From an uncultured Roseburia sp. (lineage in GTDB: Bacteria > Bacillota > Clostridia > Lachnospirales > Lachnospiraceae), in NCBI GenBank assembly GCA_934309475.1, contig CAKRDK010000004.1, positions 68,820 to 132,819 of the forward strand: a stretch of DNA of 64,000 nt, given 5' to 3'. Within the stretch, counting starts at the first letter, position 1; each line of letters opens with the position of its first letter. Below are positions 62,747 to 64,000 of this stretch, in pieces. The position numbers were made by a program, and so were the translations under genes. A model generated the notes under the pieces. It worked only from the letters and a program-made list of their open reading frames with translations, was not told where the DNA came from and searched no databases.

Positions 62747-63703
62747 TTATATACCCTCTTGTCTTATCTTCGCCACATAGGCTTTCCAGTCAAAAACTGC
62801 CTCAACCGAAGCAATTCCAACTTCTATCATCTCTTCATCCGGCTCTTTCGTCGTCAGATTCTGAAGCCACATTCCCGGCTTGCTCAAAACGTTCACAACT
62901 ACATTATCACTGCGGCCCGCCAGACGGATAAATTCATATGAGACACCTGCAATCACCGGAATCAGAACGATTCGGAGCAACAGCCGCAAAATTCTCACAT
63001 CCGTCTGAATAAACATGAAAAAGAAAATACTGATTACCATTACAATCAGCATAAAACTGGTTCCACAGCGCTTGTGCTGCTTCGAACTCTTCTTCACGTT
63101 CTCCACGGTAAGGTCAAGCCCGTGCTCAATGCAGTTGATACACTTGTGTTCTGCACCATGGTACATATACACACGCCGGATGTCTTCCATCATGGAAATT
63201 GCTGCCACATAGCCAATAAAAATCGCCAGCCGCAAAATTCCCTCTATCAATGTAATTAAAAGTTTCGAAGAAATAAACTTCTGAAAAAGCAGCGATGCAT
63301 AATATGGAATCAGCATAAAAATGACAACTGCCATGAGAATGGAAAATACCATGGTACCTCCCATCATTGCCTTTTCCTGCTTCTTTTGCTTCTTCTCTAA
63401 TTCCTTCTTCGCCTCCTCCGACAACGGATGTATCGCCTCTTCCTTTTTCCCCTCCTCTTCCTCAAAAAAAGAAGCAGAAAACATCAAAGTCTTCATTCCT
63501 AATGTCAGGGACTCTATAAAACTGAAAACTCCACGCAAAATCGGGAGATTTCTAATCTTCTTATTCTTTATGATTCCGTTGTACTCTGCTACTTCTACAA
63601 CGATCTCGTGGTCCGGTTTCCGAACTGCAACGGCGTATTTCTCCTGATTTTTCATCATTACGCCTTCCATTACTGCCTGTCCGCCAATTCCTGAATACTT
63701 CAC
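62747..63703 (-). CDS. DUF1385 membrane protein (YqhQ family)
   Basis: A 318-residue YqhQ-type protein. The start region GIGGQAVMEGVMM is the family signature, followed by RGVFSFIESLTLGMKTL, about three to four membrane helices (around 115-225), YHGAEHKCI and RCGTSFML. Function is not established. I use GTG 63703 because GGAAAAGG stands seven bases upstream. An open frame extends back to TTG 63748, but that codon lies inside the rpmE terminator and has no ribosome site. The AEHKC motif suggests metal binding. It precedes prmC by 50 bases. Confidence 0.88.
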   Translation of the reverse strand: MKYSGIGGQAVMEGVMMKNQEKYAVAVRKPDHEIVVEVAEYNGIIKNKKIRNLPILRGVFSFIESLTLGMKTLMFSASFFEEEEGKKEEAIHPLSEEAKKELEKKQKKQEKAMMGGTMVFSILMAVVIFMLIPYYASLLFQKFISSKLLITLIEGILRLAIFIGYVAAISMMEDIRRVYMYHGAEHKCINCIEHGLDLTVENVKKSSKQHKRCGTSFMLIVMVISIFFFMFIQTDVRILRLLLRIVLIPVIAGVSYEFIRLAGRSDNVVVNVLSKPGMWLQNLTTKEPDEEMIEVGIASVEAVFDWKAYVAKIRQEGI

Positions 63704-63746
63704 GCAGATACCTTTTCCTTTCCACACGCTTTGCAATCTTCTTTTC

Positions 63747-63781
63747 AAAAAAAGGTTGAGATTCTAAAAACCTCAACCTTA
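63747..63781 (-). terminator. Terminator (or attenuator) after rpmE
   Basis: AAGGTTGAG pairs with CTCAACCTT (plus arms 63752-63760 and 63772-63780) and is followed on the minus strand by seven T. Because yqhQ, prmC and prfA follow in the same direction without a clear promoter, partial readthrough is possible. Confidence 0.8.
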
Positions 63782-63799
63782 CATGCAGTCACATTCGAT

Positions 63800-64000
63800 T
63801 TATTTAATACCATATTTCTTATTGAACTTGTCAATACGTCCGTCAGTTCTGCTAGCTTTCTGCTGACCTGTGTAGAATGGATGGCATTTTGAACAAATTT
63901 CAACGTGGATATCTTCCTTTGTTGAACCTGTAACAAATGTGTTACCACAGTTACATGTAACAGTTGCCTGATAATAATCTGGATGGATTCCTTCTCTCAT
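63800..64000 (-). CDS. rpmE: 50S ribosomal protein L31, zinc-binding type
   Basis: A complete 66-residue L31, with the ATG on the last three bases of the window. It begins MREGIHPDY. Zinc ligands are Cys16 and Cys18 (CNC) and Cys36 and Cys39 (CSKC), the C+ form that is replaced by a zinc-free paralogue under zinc shortage in some bacteria. The ribosome site and promoter lie beyond the window, so control cannot be read. It is followed by a terminator and then yqhQ-prmC-prfA. Confidence 0.95.
   Translation of the reverse strand: MREGIHPDYYQATVTCNCGNTFVTGSTKEDIHVEICSKCHPFYTGQQKASRTDGRIDKFNKKYGIK

Noticed and set aside
63704..63748. TTG 63748 as yqhQ start
   Set aside because: The codon falls inside the rpmE terminator hairpin region and lacks a ribosome site. 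GTG 63703 has one.
1..64000. Insertion sequences, prophage genes, integrases or attachment sites
   Set aside because: No transposase, recombinase or phage structural protein was recognised, and the tRNA-Glu gene has no 3' end duplication that I could see within the window.

Overview
This window looks like a chromosomal stretch from a motile, spore-forming, low-to-mid GC Firmicute, most likely a member of the Lachnospiraceae (Clostridia). The evidence is the sporulation and germination genes (gpr, spoIIP, a GerMN lipoprotein), CIRCE and ARG-box regulation, a glutaminyl-tRNA synthetase with the clostridial form of the KMSKS loop, a chemoreceptor, a sigma-28-like promoter, and lipoprotein signals with Gram-positive character. 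No insertion sequence, prophage, integrase or CRISPR array was seen. The family assignment is inferred from protein character, not from a database search.

Layout. 1-5815 (minus strand): a truncated PAS histidine kinase, a cytoplasmic-type S8 subtilase, a PAP2 phosphatase, then the gpr-spoIIP sporulation pair. 5873-7170: rpsT with a strong promoter, folded leader and TTG start, a triple terminator array, tRNA-Glu(CTC), and a small DUF4190-type membrane protein. 7193-14456 (minus): one transcription unit, comEA - response regulator - histidine kinase - GerMN lipoprotein - comEC - holA. 14569-19500 (minus): arginine operon argC - GNAT - argJ - argB - argD, divergent from argG (19853-21073), with ARG boxes between them. 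21102-25145 (minus): glnS - DUF2225 - MocR regulator. 25302-25450 may encode a small structured RNA. 25507-26651 holds a small protein and a rhomboid-like zinc-ribbon membrane protein. 26953-31218 (plus) is a giant acyl-CoA-dehydratase-activase protein. 31308-34608 holds two unknown proteins, one a 939-residue zinc-ribbon coiled-coil protein. 34866-37041 is htpG behind a perfect CIRCE element. 37119-42150 (minus): chemoreceptor, ABC-F ATPase with a small coupled ORF, and a MATE transporter. 42172-52569 (minus): a DNA-repair/nucleotide unit, rnhA-like - tdk - addB - addA - maf - small ORF - PPIase lipoprotein. 52712-54561: two unknown coiled-coil proteins sharing an N-terminal motif behind a sigma-28-like promoter. 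54636-60523: MATE - MATE - PF09818 ATPase - MATE. 60744-64000: rpmE - yqhQ (DUF1385) - prmC - prfA.

How the genes work together. Translation genes (rpsT, rpmE, prfA, prmC, glnS, tRNA-Glu) are interleaved with competence/replication genes (comEA, comEC, holA), recombination genes (addAB, RNase H) and sporulation genes. The order comEC-holA-rpsT-gpr-spoIIP resembles the Bacillus subtilis order, although rpsT is read divergently here. The candidates I consider most worth following are: the sigma-28-linked ISVN protein pair; the anti-Shine-Dalgarno hairpin in a MATE leader; the intergenic RNA candidate at 25317-25450; the 939-residue zinc-ribbon protein; and a recurring architecture of 36-bp (12-residue) in-frame tandem repeats in the linkers of three unrelated genes (spoIIP, comEC, addA).
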